Shown one piece after another: positions 1-9,476 of a stretch of 64,000 bases of DNA. The translations under genes and the position numbers were made by a program. The notes under the pieces are model-generated. The model saw only the letters and a list, made by a program, of their open reading frames with translations. It searched no databases and had not been told where the DNA came from. Within the stretch, counting starts at the first letter, position 1, and each line of letters opens with the position of its first letter. Origin of the DNA: Ruegeria sp. YS9 (GTDB taxonomy: Bacteria > Pseudomonadota > Alphaproteobacteria > Rhodobacterales > Rhodobacteraceae); NCBI RefSeq assembly GCF_024628725.1, contig NZ_CP102409.1, positions 191,501 to 255,500 on the forward strand, given 5' to 3'.

Positions 1-316
1 CTTTGTCGGCGGCCTTTTCCTTGATCTTCTTGCCTGCGGCCTTGGCGTCAATCTCGGCCCACTCACCGGTCAGCGCACCGGTCAGATCATCGGCCGGCAT
101 CGGAGGCCAGTCCGTGCGCGCCCACGAAGGCCCTTCGGCCTCACGCTGCACATCCGGCGCGGCGTCGCCCATGGCCTTGAAGAACTCGACCCAGGCAGCG
201 TCTACTGCACCGGGGTTCTTGGTGTATTGGGCATAAAGTTGTTCCAGGTATTCGGCATTATGCCCCTGCATGAAGCTTGAGGCATGAAAGGCAGAGTTGG
301 GCGAGTGTTCGGTCAT
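1..316 (-). CDS. sucA: 2-oxoglutarate dehydrogenase E1 component, N-terminal part
   Basis: Partial gene; the first 105 codons are present and the rest lies beyond the left edge. It would encode the thiamine-diphosphate E1 subunit of the 2-oxoglutarate dehydrogenase complex of the TCA cycle. The visible part has the typical E1 amino end: MTEHSPNSAFHASSFMQG, then a YLEQLYAQY segment (the helix that binds E2), then a variable acidic/Ala-rich linker. The ATG overlaps the stop of the upstream DUF805 gene as ATGA, so translation is probably coupled. It is the last gene visible of a minus-strand sucC-sucD-sucA operon. Catalytic domains cannot be seen here. Confidence 0.93.
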   Translation of the reverse strand, partial: MTEHSPNSAFHASSFMQGHNAEYLEQLYAQYTKNPGAVDAAWVEFFKAMGDAAPDVQREAEGPSWARTDWPPMPADDLTGALTGEWAEIDAKAAGKKIKEKAADK

Positions 317-855
317 TGGGCTACCTCTGTTGGGTTGGGACCGTATTGATTGGTGCCTGGCTGGCTGGGGCGGGTCAGCCACCACAGCACCAGGAGGGGC
401 GACACCACCAGAACGATAAGTGTCGGGATGACGATCAGCAATGTTGCGCGGGTAAACAAAATGTCCAGAGTGCCACCATGCTGGAAATGAGAGGCGAGGC
501 CGATGCCGAAGATCAGAACCGCAAAGGCCCCAAGGATCAGCAGGATCGGCAGCAAAGCATAAAGCCCGCTGCGCCCGGTATCATGCATCCGTCGCCACGC
601 GACAGCCAGATGCGGGAAGAAAACGATCAGGCCGACGATGCTCTGCACCGGTTGCGAAGAAGTGGCGGTGATGGATTTGGACGTATCCGTCTCAGTCACA
701 GTGACCTGAGTGAAGAACTGCCAGTCAATGATCCCGGCGATGATGTTCCAGATCACGATGAACAGAAAGAAGAACCAGTATTCGGTCCGCGAGGCACGGC
801 CTGAGAAGGTGAAGAACTTGGCGAAACAGGTGCGGATGGCGTCGGAGAAGGTCAT
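313..855 (-). CDS. DUF805 family membrane protein
   Basis: Predicted inner-membrane protein of 180 residues with the DUF805 signature: an amino-terminal CFAKFFTFSGRASRTEYW segment followed by four hydrophobic stretches (roughly residues 28-48, 75-90, 100-125 and 135-160). The family (E. coli YhaH/YhaI relatives) has no established biochemical role. It overlaps both neighbours by 4 bp (852-855 and 313-316), so it is translationally embedded between a periplasmic protein and sucA. It is not a TCA enzyme, and its place inside the suc operon is a passenger arrangement. Confidence 0.85.
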   Translation of the reverse strand: MTFSDAIRTCFAKFFTFSGRASRTEYWFFFLFIVIWNIIAGIIDWQFFTQVTVTETDTSKSITATSSQPVQSIVGLIVFFPHLAVAWRRMHDTGRSGLYALLPILLILGAFAVLIFGIGLASHFQHGGTLDILFTRATLLIVIPTLIVLVVSPLLVLWWLTRPSQPGTNQYGPNPTEVAQ

Positions 856-1538
856 CGTGACTTCTCCGGTCGCTTTGTGGTTACAGTTGTGAAAACTGAC
901 GATACATCAAATTCTGGGTCTGAGGCAGATTGCATTCGATGTATGTTCAGGATCGCGCCGTTCATGCTTCTTTTGAACGTATCATTTTCGGAGAACTGTG
1001 ACCGAAGATGAAGAACTGGCGGAAGGGATTTGGGTTCGCGGTCCGAGTCCGCTAGTAACTTCTCAAAAGTAGTTGGAGAGTCTTCTTCTTTGAGCGCCAA
1101 AACACAGTTGGTTTGCTCGAAATCTCCATTCTTGTAGCTATCGACTCGCAAAACGCTACCGGTTTGGTCACGAACAAACCATCTGTCCTTCTTTTCGGAA
1201 CCATCAACTATCTTCAAGTTGCGCGCACCTGTCGCATTGGTGAGAGCTAACTCCCAAGTGCTTGCGATGCGCGTGTCTGAGTAGTCGCCAGTGCCAAAGT
1301 GATTTGGTAAATAGGTGGCTGCGTAAGACCGGATTGCCCTGTCATCAAGATTTGCAGGCACCTTGGGCGTCCACCCAACTTGAATAAGCGCATCTGTCAG
1401 TATGGCCAGATCGGTTGCTGACTGGCATGCGCTGATGGCTTCTGAGGCGATGTCAGTGTTGCTAGCGATAGCAGAGACGGGTGCGGCTGCCACAATGGCA
1501 GCCACTAGACCATACAGAAATTTACCGCCCCGGCTCAC
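852..1538 (-). CDS. predicted exported protein of unknown function
   Basis: I do not recognise the family. The 228-residue product begins with a plausible signal peptide (basic MSRGGK, hydrophobic core to about residue 25, cleavage near ASA/IAS). The mature part has two Cys residues, about 38 and 143, that could pair. The stretch is visibly more AT-rich than the flanking sucD, suggesting a different origin. It lies 3 bp after the sucD stop and overlaps the DUF805 start by 4 bp, so it is co-transcribed with the suc operon. Function unknown; periplasmic location is inferred only from the signal peptide. Confidence 0.75.
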   Translation of the reverse strand: MSRGGKFLYGLVAAIVAAAPVSAIASNTDIASEAISACQSATDLAILTDALIQVGWTPKVPANLDDRAIRSYAATYLPNHFGTGDYSDTRIASTWELALTNATGARNLKIVDGSEKKDRWFVRDQTGSVLRVDSYKNGDFEQTNCVLALKEEDSPTTFEKLLADSDREPKSLPPVLHLRSQFSENDTFKRSMNGAILNIHRMQSASDPEFDVSSVFTTVTTKRPEKSR

Positions 1539-1541
1539 AGC

Positions 1542-2423
1542 TTACCCAATCGCTTCCAGCACGGCCTCACCCAGCTGCGCCGGGCTTTCGGCCACGACGA
1601 TACCGGCCGCGCGCATGGCTTCGATCTTGTCTTCCGCACCGCCCTTGCCACCGGCGACAATCGCGCCTGCGTGACCCATGCGGCGGCCCGGAGGGGCTGT
1701 GCGGCCTGCGATGAAACCGGCGGTCGGCTTCTTGCGGCCCTTCTTGGCTTCATCCGCCAGGAATTGCGCGGCTTCTTCTTCGGCCGAGCCGCCGATCTCA
1801 CCGATCATGATGATCGACTCGGTCTCGTCATCCGCCAGGAACCATTCCAGAACGTCGATATGCTCGGTACCTTTGATCGGGTCACCGCCGATGCCCACGC
1901 AGGTAGACTGGCCCAGACCAACATCGGTGGTCTGCTTGACGGCCTCGTAGGTCAGGGTGCCCGAGCGGGACACAACGCCGACCGAACCGCGCTTGTGGAT
2001 GTGGCCGGGCATGATCCCGATCTTGCAGGCGTCGGGCGTGATGACACCGGGGCAGTTCGGGCCGATCAGACGCGACTTGCTGCCTTCCAGCGCGCGCTTC
2101 ACCTTCATCATGTCCAGAACAGGGATGCCTTCTGTGATGCAGACGATCACTTCCATCTCGGCATCAATCGCTTCGAGGATCGAGTCAGCCGCAAAAGGCG
2201 GCGGCACATAGATCACCGAAGCATTGGCTTCGGTCACATGCTTGGCTTCGTGGACCGAGTTGAACACGGGCAGGCCCAGATGCTCCATCCCGCCTTTGCC
2301 GGGGGTGACGCCGCCGACCATCTTGGTGCCATAGGCAATGGCCTGTTCGCTGTGGAATGTACCCTGCGAGCCGGTAAAGCCCTGACAGATCACTTTGGTG
2401 TTTTCGTCGATGAGGACTGCCAT
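1542..2423 (-). CDS. sucD: succinate-CoA ligase (ADP-forming), alpha subunit
   Basis: Catalyses succinyl-CoA + ADP/GDP + Pi to succinate + ATP/GTP + CoA together with SucC. The 293-residue product has the CoA-binding Rossmann start ([20 protein letters not shown]), the IGPNCPG loop, and the phosphohistidine segment [15 protein letters not shown] near residue 245. The reading frame stays open 22 codons upstream, but ATG at 2423 is chosen because it matches the family start and is preceded by AGAAAGGGACAAA. Unlike most bacteria, sucC and sucD are not adjacent: a lipoprotein gene, a duplicated sucD start and a glycosyltransferase separate them. Confidence 0.97.
   Translation of the reverse strand: MAVLIDENTKVICQGFTGSQGTFHSEQAIAYGTKMVGGVTPGKGGMEHLGLPVFNSVHEAKHVTEANASVIYVPPPFAADSILEAIDAEMEVIVCITEGIPVLDMMKVKRALEGSKSRLIGPNCPGVITPDACKIGIMPGHIHKRGSVGVVSRSGTLTYEAVKQTTDVGLGQSTCVGIGGDPIKGTEHIDVLEWFLADDETESIIMIGEIGGSAEEEAAQFLADEAKKGRKKPTAGFIAGRTAPPGRRMGHAGAIVAGGKGGAEDKIEAMRAAGIVVAESPAQLGEAVLEAIG
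2365..2423 (-). repeat. direct repeat, copy 1 (genuine sucD 5' end)
   Basis: The first 59 bases of sucD. The same 59 bases occur at 3321-3379 in the same orientation with two mismatches, both at third codon positions. Sequence similarity ends abruptly at the GGCTCGCA end and is weak upstream of the ATG. The two copies flank the glycosyltransferase gene. Confidence 0.93.
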
Positions 2424-2436
2424 TTTGTCCCTTTCT

Positions 2437-3264
2437 CTAGGCGGTGTTGGATTGATTGGGTTCGGTCGCCGGCAGAACCTGCGGCGCATAGGTAATTTTC
2501 TCGAGCGTGGCGCGTCCCAGCGCCAGATTGGCCGTCGTGCGCAGGCCGCTGCTGATTTCAGCGACGCCGCGCCTGACTTTTTGCCGAATCAGGGGCCAGC
2601 CTGTTGGCCGCGCGCGCGGTGCACCCATATTGTATTCGCCGGGCGCTTCGTTGCCCTGTTCGACCATGGCCGGGATCACCTGATAGATGTTGATCTGACG
2701 CGCCGCCGGCGAGGCGGACGGGTTGAACAACAAACCATCCAGCGTGATGTCAAAGGGTTTCTGCGCCAGAAAGTGCCGGGCCGCTTCGCGTGTCAGCGCA
2801 TAAGCTGCACCACCGGGATGGCGCGAGCGCATCAGGCGCAATTCCCGCCCCAGATGGGGCAGCCGCTTGCGCCCAAGGGCCACGTAAAGCTTCGTGCTGC
2901 GCCAGCGTTCGAACCGCACGATGTCGGCATCCTCTGGCCACCATGATGCATCATTCAACCAGTCTGCCAATTCCGGTGTCAGAAACACATCATCCTCAAG
3001 GATCAAGGCCTGTTCCGCCCCCGAGGCGATCAGCGCCTCCCACGCTTTGGCATGGCTGAGGGTGCAGGCCATGTCCTTGGTGTGGAAATAGCCCCAAGGT
3101 CCTTCCGCCCGGCAGTCGCGCAGGAAATCCTCACGGGTGGCGGCATCGCAATCAACAGCGTTGACGCGCGTCGCTGACAGGCCTGCTTTGTGCAGCTCCT
3201 GCTCCATCAAACGCGCACGCCCTGTGGCGCGTTCTAGGCCTATGAGGAAGATGGGGATGGTCAT
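2437..3264 (-). CDS. glycosyltransferase family 25 (LPS-type) protein
   Basis: A 275-residue cytoplasmic protein with the GT25 layout: an amino-terminal [13 protein letters not shown] strand, [13 protein letters not shown], then the DxD-like metal/nucleotide-sugar motif ILEDDVF near residue 91, and an [17 protein letters not shown] segment. GT25 enzymes usually add galactose or a related sugar to lipooligosaccharide or to surface glycans; the acceptor cannot be told here. It sits between the duplicated sucD start and real sucD (13 bp gap), all on the minus strand. The ATG at 3264 has only a weak ribosome site, so translation may depend on coupling to the short ORF ending at 3290. It is unrelated to the TCA cycle. 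Confidence 0.85.
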   Translation of the reverse strand: MTIPIFLIGLERATGRARLMEQELHKAGLSATRVNAVDCDAATREDFLRDCRAEGPWGYFHTKDMACTLSHAKAWEALIASGAEQALILEDDVFLTPELADWLNDASWWPEDADIVRFERWRSTKLYVALGRKRLPHLGRELRLMRSRHPGGAAYALTREAARHFLAQKPFDITLDGLLFNPSASPAARQINIYQVIPAMVEQGNEAPGEYNMGAPRARPTGWPLIRQKVRRGVAEISSGLRTTANLALGRATLEKITYAPQVLPATEPNQSNTA

Positions 3265-3289
3265 GGGTTACGTTCAGTTTCCAGAAAGA

Positions 3290-3379
3290 TCAGACAGTCC
3301 ACACCGAGTGCAATCCGTTATGCGAGCCGGTAAAACCCTGACAGATCACTTTAGTGTTTTCGTCGATGAGGACTGCCAT
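3290..3379 (-). pseudogene. sucD 5' fragment forming a 29-codon ORF
   Basis: Starts with the first 19 codons of sucD (same protein sequence as the real gene, two synonymous base differences), then diverges to read HNGLHSVWTV and a TGA. It has a better ribosome site (AAAGGAGAACGCC before ATG) than the intact sucD. It lies 37 bp after the lipoprotein gene and 25 bp before the glycosyltransferase start. It is either a scar of the event that placed the glycosyltransferase between sucC and sucD, or is now used as a translated leader. Whether the peptide is made is unknown. Confidence 0.82.
3321..3379 (-). repeat. direct repeat, copy 2 (duplicated sucD start)
   Basis: Partner of 2365-2423, 57 of 59 bases identical, same orientation, separated by about 0.9 kb that carries the glycosyltransferase gene. 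Confidence 0.93.
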
Positions 3380-3416
3380 TTGGCGTTCTCCTTTATTGGA
3401 TTTCTGTGGGCAGCGC

Positions 3417-3977
3417 CTATCCGTCGAAAATCAGCGACGGGACTCTTCCCTGTGGAACTGGTTGAGAAATCAGAAACACGTTGCTTGTCGTGCTTCCCAT
3501 GTCTTTTGCGTCGTGTGTAAGAAGGCTGCCGTTTGGAAGCTGGATAGCGTATTCGAACCTTTCGGATGGAAACTCTTTTTCAGTTCCAGAACCTACCGAT
3601 GAGCGAGCTGCATTCAGAATAGCATCTCCAACGACTGACGAGGGCTCAGAACTAACTGCTCTAACACCGCAGACTTCAACGTCAGATGCACCTGGTAGAT
3701 TCTGAAGCCCGACAAAAACCTTGCTGTTCGGCACTACGTATACAGTATGAATATTGCCTAGGTTCTCTGATGGTTTCAGTGATGCGGCGCGAGCGTTAGT
3801 CTGAAAGCGATCGAAGCCGGGCAAACTCTCAAGGCATGTGCTTGAGAATGCTTTGGCTGCTTGTTGCGCAACGCTTCCTCCAGAAGAAAGCCTTGAAGGG
3901 CTTTCAACACATGCAGAAAGCAAAGCGCTCGCGGCCAATAATCCCGGCAATAGGCTTATACGACGGGCTGTGTTCAC
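3417..3977 (-). CDS. predicted lipoprotein of unknown function
   Basis: 186 residues with a lipoprotein signal: basic start MNTARR, hydrophobic core, and lipobox LLSAC with Cys at residue 23. Mature protein has Cys at about residues 48 and 103 and no domain I recognise. The region is more AT-rich than sucC. Its ATG overlaps the sucC stop as ATGA (3974-3977), so it is translated as part of the suc operon. It is likely anchored in a membrane on the periplasmic side; function unknown. Confidence 0.78.
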   Translation of the reverse strand: MNTARRISLLPGLLAASALLSACVESPSRLSSGGSVAQQAAKAFSSTCLESLPGFDRFQTNARAASLKPSENLGNIHTVYVVPNSKVFVGLQNLPGASDVEVCGVRAVSSEPSSVVGDAILNAARSSVGSGTEKEFPSERFEYAIQLPNGSLLTHDAKDMGSTTSNVFLISQPVPQGRVPSLIFDG

Positions 3978-5167
3978 CCCTTAACCGCCTTCACGATCTT
4001 CTCGGCACCGTCTTTCAGGTTGTCCGCAGCGATCACGTCCAGGCCAGAGGTGTTGATGATCTCTTTGCCCTTTTCGACATTGGTGCCTTCCAGACGCACG
4101 ACCAGCGGAACTTGCAGGCCGACCTCTTTCACCGCGGCCACAACGCCCTCGGCGATGACGTCACAGCGCATGATGCCGCCGAAGATGTTGACCAGAATGC
4201 CTTTGACCTGCGGGTCCGAGGTGATGATCTTGAACGCCTCGGTCACTTTCTCTTTGGTGGCACCGCCGCCCACGTCGAGGAAGTTGGCAGGCTCAGCCCC
4301 ATAAAGCTTGATGATATCCATGGTGGCCATCGCCAGACCGGCACCGTTGACCATACAGCCGATCTCACCATCCAGCGCGATATAGTTCAGGTCGTATTTC
4401 GAGGCTTCCAGTTCCTTGGGGTCTTCCTCGGTCGTGTCGCGCAGTTCGGCGATATCCGGGTGGCGGTAGACCGCGTTGCCGTCAAAGCCGACCTTGGCGT
4501 CCAGCACCTTGAGGTCGCCGCTGTCCGAGACGATCAGCGGGTTGATCTCCAGCATCTCCATGTCCTTCTCGACGAAGGCTTGATAGAGCTGACCCATCAG
4601 TTTGACGCATTGCTTGACCTGCGCGCCTTCCAGACCAAGCGAGAAGGCGATGCGGCGGCCGTGATAGGGCATGTAACCGGTGGCCGGGTCGACCGAGAAG
4701 GACAGGATTTTCTCGGGCGTCGCGGCGGCCACTTCTTCGATGTCCATGCCGCCCTCGGTCGAACAGACGAAGGAAATGCGGCTGGTCTGGCGATCCACCA
4801 GCAGGGCCAGGTACAGTTCACGCTCGATGCCCGAGCCTGCTTCGATATAGATGCGGTTGACCTGCTTGCCGGCCGGGCCGGTCTGATGCGTGACCAGTGT
4901 ACGACCCAGCATCTTTTTGGCTTCTTCGGCCGCTTCTTCAACCGATTTGGTCAGACGAACGCCGCCTTTTTCACCGGCATCGGCCTCTTTGAACGAACCC
5001 TTGCCGCGACCACCCGCGTGGATCTGTGCTTTGACAACCCAAAGCGGGCCGTCCAGCTCACCTGCTGCGGTTTTGGCTTCTTCGGCGCGCAACACGGCGC
5101 GACCATCGGACACCGGTGCGCCATAGCTGCGAAGGAGGGCTTTGGCCTGATATTCGTGAATGTTCAT
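3974..5167 (-). CDS. sucC: succinate-CoA ligase (ADP-forming), beta subunit
   Basis: Partner of SucD in the TCA cycle. The 397-residue product is full length for the family. It has the [12 protein letters not shown] start, an ATP-grasp domain (about 1-230) with the HAGGRGKG loop, the Mg-binding LEINPL segment, and the carboxy-terminal CoA-ligase domain with DVGGGA and [10 protein letters not shown]. It is the first gene of the minus-strand suc operon; the 5' leader holds a pair of TGTGATCACA palindromes about 108 bp ahead of the ATG. The downstream lipoprotein gene overlaps its stop by 4 bp. Confidence 0.97.
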   Translation of the reverse strand: MNIHEYQAKALLRSYGAPVSDGRAVLRAEEAKTAAGELDGPLWVVKAQIHAGGRGKGSFKEADAGEKGGVRLTKSVEEAAEEAKKMLGRTLVTHQTGPAGKQVNRIYIEAGSGIERELYLALLVDRQTSRISFVCSTEGGMDIEEVAAATPEKILSFSVDPATGYMPYHGRRIAFSLGLEGAQVKQCVKLMGQLYQAFVEKDMEMLEINPLIVSDSGDLKVLDAKVGFDGNAVYRHPDIAELRDTTEEDPKELEASKYDLNYIALDGEIGCMVNGAGLAMATMDIIKLYGAEPANFLDVGGGATKEKVTEAFKIITSDPQVKGILVNIFGGIMRCDVIAEGVVAAVKEVGLQVPLVVRLEGTNVEKGKEIINTSGLDVIAADNLKDGAEKIVKAVKG

Positions 5168-5274
5168 CGAAACTGTCCCGTCTGACTGCGTTTAATCGTT
5201 ATAGGGGTGTCTAGCGGGCAAGTTTAAAGGGTTTTTTGATGCTCGATGGGTTTTTAGCGAAGATTTTCGCTATT

Positions 5275-5305
5275 TGTGATCACAGTATTTTAGGGTGTGA
5301 TCACA
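5275..5305. promoter_or_regulatory. paired palindromic operator TGTGATCACA upstream of sucC
   Basis: Two perfect copies of the 10-bp palindrome TGTGATCACA at 5275-5284 and 5296-5305, centre-to-centre 21 bp (about two helical turns), so a dimeric regulator would bind both on the same DNA face. The same pair with the same spacing is found upstream of sdhC. The palindrome lacks the 6-bp spacer of a CRP/FNR site. A GntR-type or other dimeric TCA regulator is possible, but I cannot name the protein. Confidence 0.75.
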
Positions 5306-5423
5306 AACTTTCCGATGTGGCAAAACGATTCGAAAAAACGGCGCAGCATAAGAAAATCATATTCGAAAAAAGGGATTTGCGGCGTTTGCGCCAACATTTG
5401 CGACCGGGCATGCACGGGCCAAA

Positions 5424-5450
5424 CGAAAACCGGCCCTGAAACGGGCCGGT
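5424..5450 (-). terminator. rho-independent terminator of mdh
   Basis: Perfect 8-bp stem (ACCGGCCC 5429-5436 with GGGCCGGT 5443-5450), 6-base loop, followed on the minus strand by TTTTCGTTT. It lies 26 bp past the mdh stop and separates mdh from the suc operon. Confidence 0.85.
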
Positions 5451-5475
5451 CTCAAACTCGGATTGTATGGCTGAC

Positions 5476-6489
<1,014 letters not shown>

Positions 6490-6605
6490 TTAAAACGTCA
6501 ATAGGCAAGAGTTCTGCGACGTGGCATACAACCGCATACTGTTTGCAGGCCCTGCTTTGATTGCGCTAAACGGCCTTTGACACAAGCCAAAACCGGGACT
6601 GTCAC

Positions 6606-7361
6606 ATGTTCGAGCTGAACCTGATGTTTTTTGCCGTGGCGATCCCTGCCGTGATCTTTGCCGGCATTTCAAAGGGCGGTTTCGGTTCCGGCGTGGCTTT
6701 TGCGTCTTCGTCGATTCTGGCCTTGATCCTGACACCCGGGCAGGCTTTGGCCTTGATGCTGCCGATTCTGATGGTGATCGACGTGGCCACGTTGGGTCCT
6801 TATTGGAGACGGTGGAGCTGGCCGGATTCACGTCTGCTGATTCTGGGCGCGGTGCCCGGCGTGGCGATGGGAGCATGGCTTTATCGTGCAACGGATGATG
6901 ATCTGCTGCGCCTGCTGATCGGTGGAATCTCTGTCGGGTTCGTGATTTGGCACATGGCGCAATCGCAAGGCTGGGTGCGGGGGTTTGCCAGGCGACTGCC
7001 GCCGTCTTCTGGTTTGTTTGCCGGGCTGGTCGCGGGTTTCACAAGCTTCGTCAGCCACGCCGGCGGCCCCCCGGCGGCTGTCTATCTTTTGTCGCAACGG
7101 CTGACCAAAACCGAGTTTCAGGCCAGCACGGTATTGGTTTTCTGGGTGATCAATATCGCGAAATTCGTACCCTACGCTTATCTGGGCATGTTCACATGGC
7201 AGACGTTGTGGGCGGACTTGTTGCTGACACCCTTTGCGATCCTGGGGGCATGGCTGGGCGTTCGGGCGCATTTCATGTTGTCCGAACGCCTGTTCTTCGG
7301 GCTCGCCTATGTGCTGCTGACACTCACCGGCAGCAAGCTGATCTGGGACGCGCTTACCTGA
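6606..7361 (+). CDS. TauE/SafE family permease
   Basis: 251-residue membrane protein with seven to eight hydrophobic segments and the family's repeated motif layout: GISKGGFGSGVAF in the first half and FVSHAGGPPAAVYLL in the second. The family (formerly DUF81) exports sulfite, sulfoacetate and other small organosulfur or organic anions; the substrate here cannot be deduced. It is divergent from mdh and convergent with the next gene: its stop at 7359-7361 abuts the neighbour's stop with no gap. It is distinct from the two longer TauE paralogues at 28.7-30.6 kb. Confidence 0.87.
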   Translation: MFELNLMFFAVAIPAVIFAGISKGGFGSGVAFASSSILALILTPGQALALMLPILMVIDVATLGPYWRRWSWPDSRLLILGAVPGVAMGAWLYRATDDDLLRLLIGGISVGFVIWHMAQSQGWVRGFARRLPPSSGLFAGLVAGFTSFVSHAGGPPAAVYLLSQRLTKTEFQASTVLVFWVINIAKFVPYAYLGMFTWQTLWADLLLTPFAILGAWLGVRAHFMLSERLFFGLAYVLLTLTGSKLIWDALT

Positions 7362-7667
7362 TCAGGCATTGGGGGGTAGCGCCTCGGCCACCTCTTCAAA
7401 AGCCTGACCAGAAGCCACAAGGCAGGTGATCCCGTTGGGCAAAGTCACCGTGATCGTCCAACTGCCGGTTTCGTTCGAGGCAAAAAGCTCCATCACAGCG
7501 CCTTTCCGGGCCAGTCCCAAACCCCTGCGCGTTTCACCATAGGCCTCGTGCAAGCGCTCCAGCACAGCTTCTTTGGGCGCACAGTTTTGACCCTGAGCGT
7601 GCACATGTTGCGCGGCCAGGACCATGATCCCAAGCCCCATCGTCATCTTGAACACCGTCTTTTGCAT
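7362..7667 (-). CDS. small exported protein of unknown function
   Basis: 101 residues: signal peptide (about 1-24, cleavage after VHA), then a compact domain with a pair of Cys (about 29 and 81) that could form a disulfide and a WTITVTLPNGITC strand. I recognise no named family, but the layout of a short secreted protein with two Cys is plausible as a real gene. It shares a promoter region with the divergent thioesterase gene and is convergent with the TauE gene. Confidence 0.7.
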   Translation of the reverse strand: MQKTVFKMTMGLGIMVLAAQHVHAQGQNCAPKEAVLERLHEAYGETRRGLGLARKGAVMELFASNETGSWTITVTLPNGITCLVASGQAFEEVAEALPPNA

Positions 7668-7838
7668 CCCGTACCCTTTTTTGATTCCAACTGCCGATCA
7701 GGGTGGGTGGCAAGGGACGAAATCCGGTTAAGGGAACGCACGTTGCGTCGGGTTTGCTGCGGTGCGGCGATTTTAGGCTTGAACTTTCCTGCAAAAAATG
7801 CCCCATTCCGCGCAACTTTATTTCAATGGGAGTGGTCC

Positions 7839-8696
7839 ATGGATCCTCGTCAGCGCCCCTATCGTTCGGTTCTCTACATTCCTGGTTCGAAGGACCGGGC
7901 CCTGGACAAGGCCCGTTCTTTGCCTGTGGATGCGATCATCTTCGATCTGGAAGATGCAGTTGCAGCGGACGAAAAAGAAAACGCACGCGAAACGCTGAAA
8001 GGGGCCTTGGCCGCCGGGGGGTATGGGGCACGGGTCAAGATCGTCCGGATCAATGGGCTGGATACCGAATGGGGGCGTGCCGACGCCGAGGCGGTGCGCG
8101 ACATGGATGCCGATGTTGTCCTGTTGCCCAAGGTGAATGCGGCGGCTGACGTGGATGCACTGGCGGCGATCACCGGAGAATTGCCGATCTGGGCCATGAT
8201 GGAAACACCGCGCGGAATGCTGAACGCCGCCGAAATCGCCGCGCATCCGTTGATGGCCGGGTTCGTGATGGGCACAAACGATCTGGCCAAAGAACTGCAA
8301 ACCCGCTTCCGTCCTGATCGCTTGCCGATGATGACTTCACTGGGTCTGTGCCTGTTGGCCGCCAAGGCCGAAGGTCTGATCATCATCGATGGCGTGTACA
8401 ACGCTTTCAAGGATACCGAGGGTCTGGCCGCCGAGTGTGCGCAGGGCCGAGACATGGGCTTTGATGGCAAAACGCTGATCCATCCGGCCCAGGTCGATGT
8501 GGCCAACACGGCCTTCGCGCCATCTGATGACGAGATCGATCTGGCCCGCCGTCAAATCTCGGCATTCGAAGAGACCGAAGCGCAAGGACAGGGTGTTGCC
8601 GTCGTGGATGGCAAGATCGTTGAAAATCTGCACGTTGCAACGGCCCGCGAAATTCTGGCAAAAGCAGAGGCGATTTCAGCTTTGCAAGCGGGGTAA
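7839..8696 (+). CDS. mcl2: (3S)-malyl-CoA thioesterase, Mcl2 type
   Basis: 285 residues of the CitE/HpcH aldolase superfamily: FRSVLYIPGSK-like start (YRSVLYIPGSKDRALDKA), IIFDLEDAV with Mg ligand, RINGLDTEWG, and the WAMMETPRGM strand. Length and motifs fit Mcl2 of Rhodobacter sphaeroides, which hydrolyses (3S)-malyl-CoA to malate, better than the roughly 318-residue Mcl1 lyase that begins differently. It completes the ethylmalonyl-CoA pathway by releasing malate. ATG at 7839 is preferred over far upstream starts because it begins the conserved region. It starts a plus-strand series with NnrU-like, DUF1737 and mch genes. Confidence 0.87.
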   Translation: MDPRQRPYRSVLYIPGSKDRALDKARSLPVDAIIFDLEDAVAADEKENARETLKGALAAGGYGARVKIVRINGLDTEWGRADAEAVRDMDADVVLLPKVNAAADVDALAAITGELPIWAMMETPRGMLNAAEIAAHPLMAGFVMGTNDLAKELQTRFRPDRLPMMTSLGLCLLAAKAEGLIIIDGVYNAFKDTEGLAAECAQGRDMGFDGKTLIHPAQVDVANTAFAPSDDEIDLARRQISAFEETEAQGQGVAVVDGKIVENLHVATAREILAKAEAISALQAG

Positions 8697-8702
8697 GCCA
8701 GC

Positions 8703-9257
8703 ATGGGCTTTTTTCTTCTGATCTTGGGCGTGGCACTGTGGTGGGCGGCGCATCTGTTCAAACGTGTGGCGCCTGAACGCCGCGCCGCTATGGGCGACGG
8801 GGGCAAGGGGGCAGTTGCCCTGGCGCTGGTCGCGTCGATCCTGCTGATGGTGTTCGGCTATCGCATGACCGACTTCATCTATGTCTGGGCGCCGCCGACC
8901 TTCCTGATTCACGTCAACAATCTGTTGGTCCTTGTCGCGATCTACATGATGAGCCCAGCGGGCACCAAAGGTCGGGTGCTGAACAAGTTTCGCCATCCGA
9001 TGCTGGGTGGGTTCAAGCTGTGGGCCTTTGCGCATTTGCTGGTGAACGGAGATCTGGCCTCGATCATCCTGTTCGGCGGTCTTCTGGCATGGGCTGTGGT
9101 GGAAGTCATTGTAATCAACAAGTCCGAACCCGACTGGACGCCGGGTGAGCCCGGTACTTACGGCAAGGATGCGATGTTCTTTGTGGCCTCGATCGTTCTG
9201 CTGGGGATTATCGGATATATCCACGGCCTGGTCGGTCCGTCTCCGTTCGGCTCATGA
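8703..9257 (+). CDS. NnrU family membrane protein
   Basis: 184 residues with about six hydrophobic segments and the family's FRHPMLGGFKLWAFAHLLVNGD segment (residues about 98-120), which carries conserved His residues. NnrU was named from nitrite/nitric-oxide gene clusters but is also found, as here, away from denitrification genes; related proteins (MAPEG-like 15-cis-zeta-carotene isomerase family) share the fold. Function in this context unknown. It begins 6 bp after the thioesterase stop and is likely in one operon with it. Confidence 0.83.
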   Translation: MGFFLLILGVALWWAAHLFKRVAPERRAAMGDGGKGAVALALVASILLMVFGYRMTDFIYVWAPPTFLIHVNNLLVLVAIYMMSPAGTKGRVLNKFRHPMLGGFKLWAFAHLLVNGDLASIILFGGLLAWAVVEVIVINKSEPDWTPGEPGTYGKDAMFFVASIVLLGIIGYIHGLVGPSPFGS

Positions 9258-9269
9258 GGACCTGACTCC

Positions 9270-9476
9270 ATGGCGAAACTCTATCGTTTGTTGACCGAAG
9301 AAGACACGTCAGCCTTCTGCCACAAGGTGTCGGATGCGTTGGCAAAGGGATGGGAGCTGTACGGCGACCCGTCCTATGCCTTTGACTCGGCCAGCAACGT
9401 AATGCGGTGTGCGCAGGCTGTGACCAAAGAGGTCGAAGCCGACTATTCCCCCGACATGAAACTGGGACAGCAGTAA
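9270..9476 (+). CDS. DUF1737 domain protein
   Basis: 68-residue soluble protein. It has the DUF1737 pattern: a YRLLTEEDTSAFCHKVSDAL helix, then KGWELYGDPSYAFD and a short QAVTKEV strand. No function is established for the family. Its stop overlaps the mch start by one base (TAATG), indicating tight translational coupling to mesaconyl-CoA hydratase. Confidence 0.85.
   Translation: MAKLYRLLTEEDTSAFCHKVSDALAKGWELYGDPSYAFDSASNVMRCAQAVTKEVEADYSPDMKLGQQ

Larger units (their letters stand above)
5168..5475. other. intergenic region between mdh and sucC
   Basis: 308 bases without a convincing gene. It holds the mdh terminator hairpin near its right end, the paired palindromic operator, and presumably the suc promoter between the palindromes and the sucC start. 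The ORFs reading through it show no coding character. Confidence 0.8.

Noticed and set aside
2365..3379. Integrative element with att sites made of the 59-bp repeats
   Set aside because: No integrase, transposase or terminal inverted repeat is present between or near the copies; the repeat simply equals the start of sucD, so gene-start duplication is the simpler reading.
5275..5305. CRP/FNR-type site
   Set aside because: TGTGATCACA lacks the 6-bp spacer between TGTGA and TCACA, so it cannot be a CRP dimer site despite matching both half-sites.
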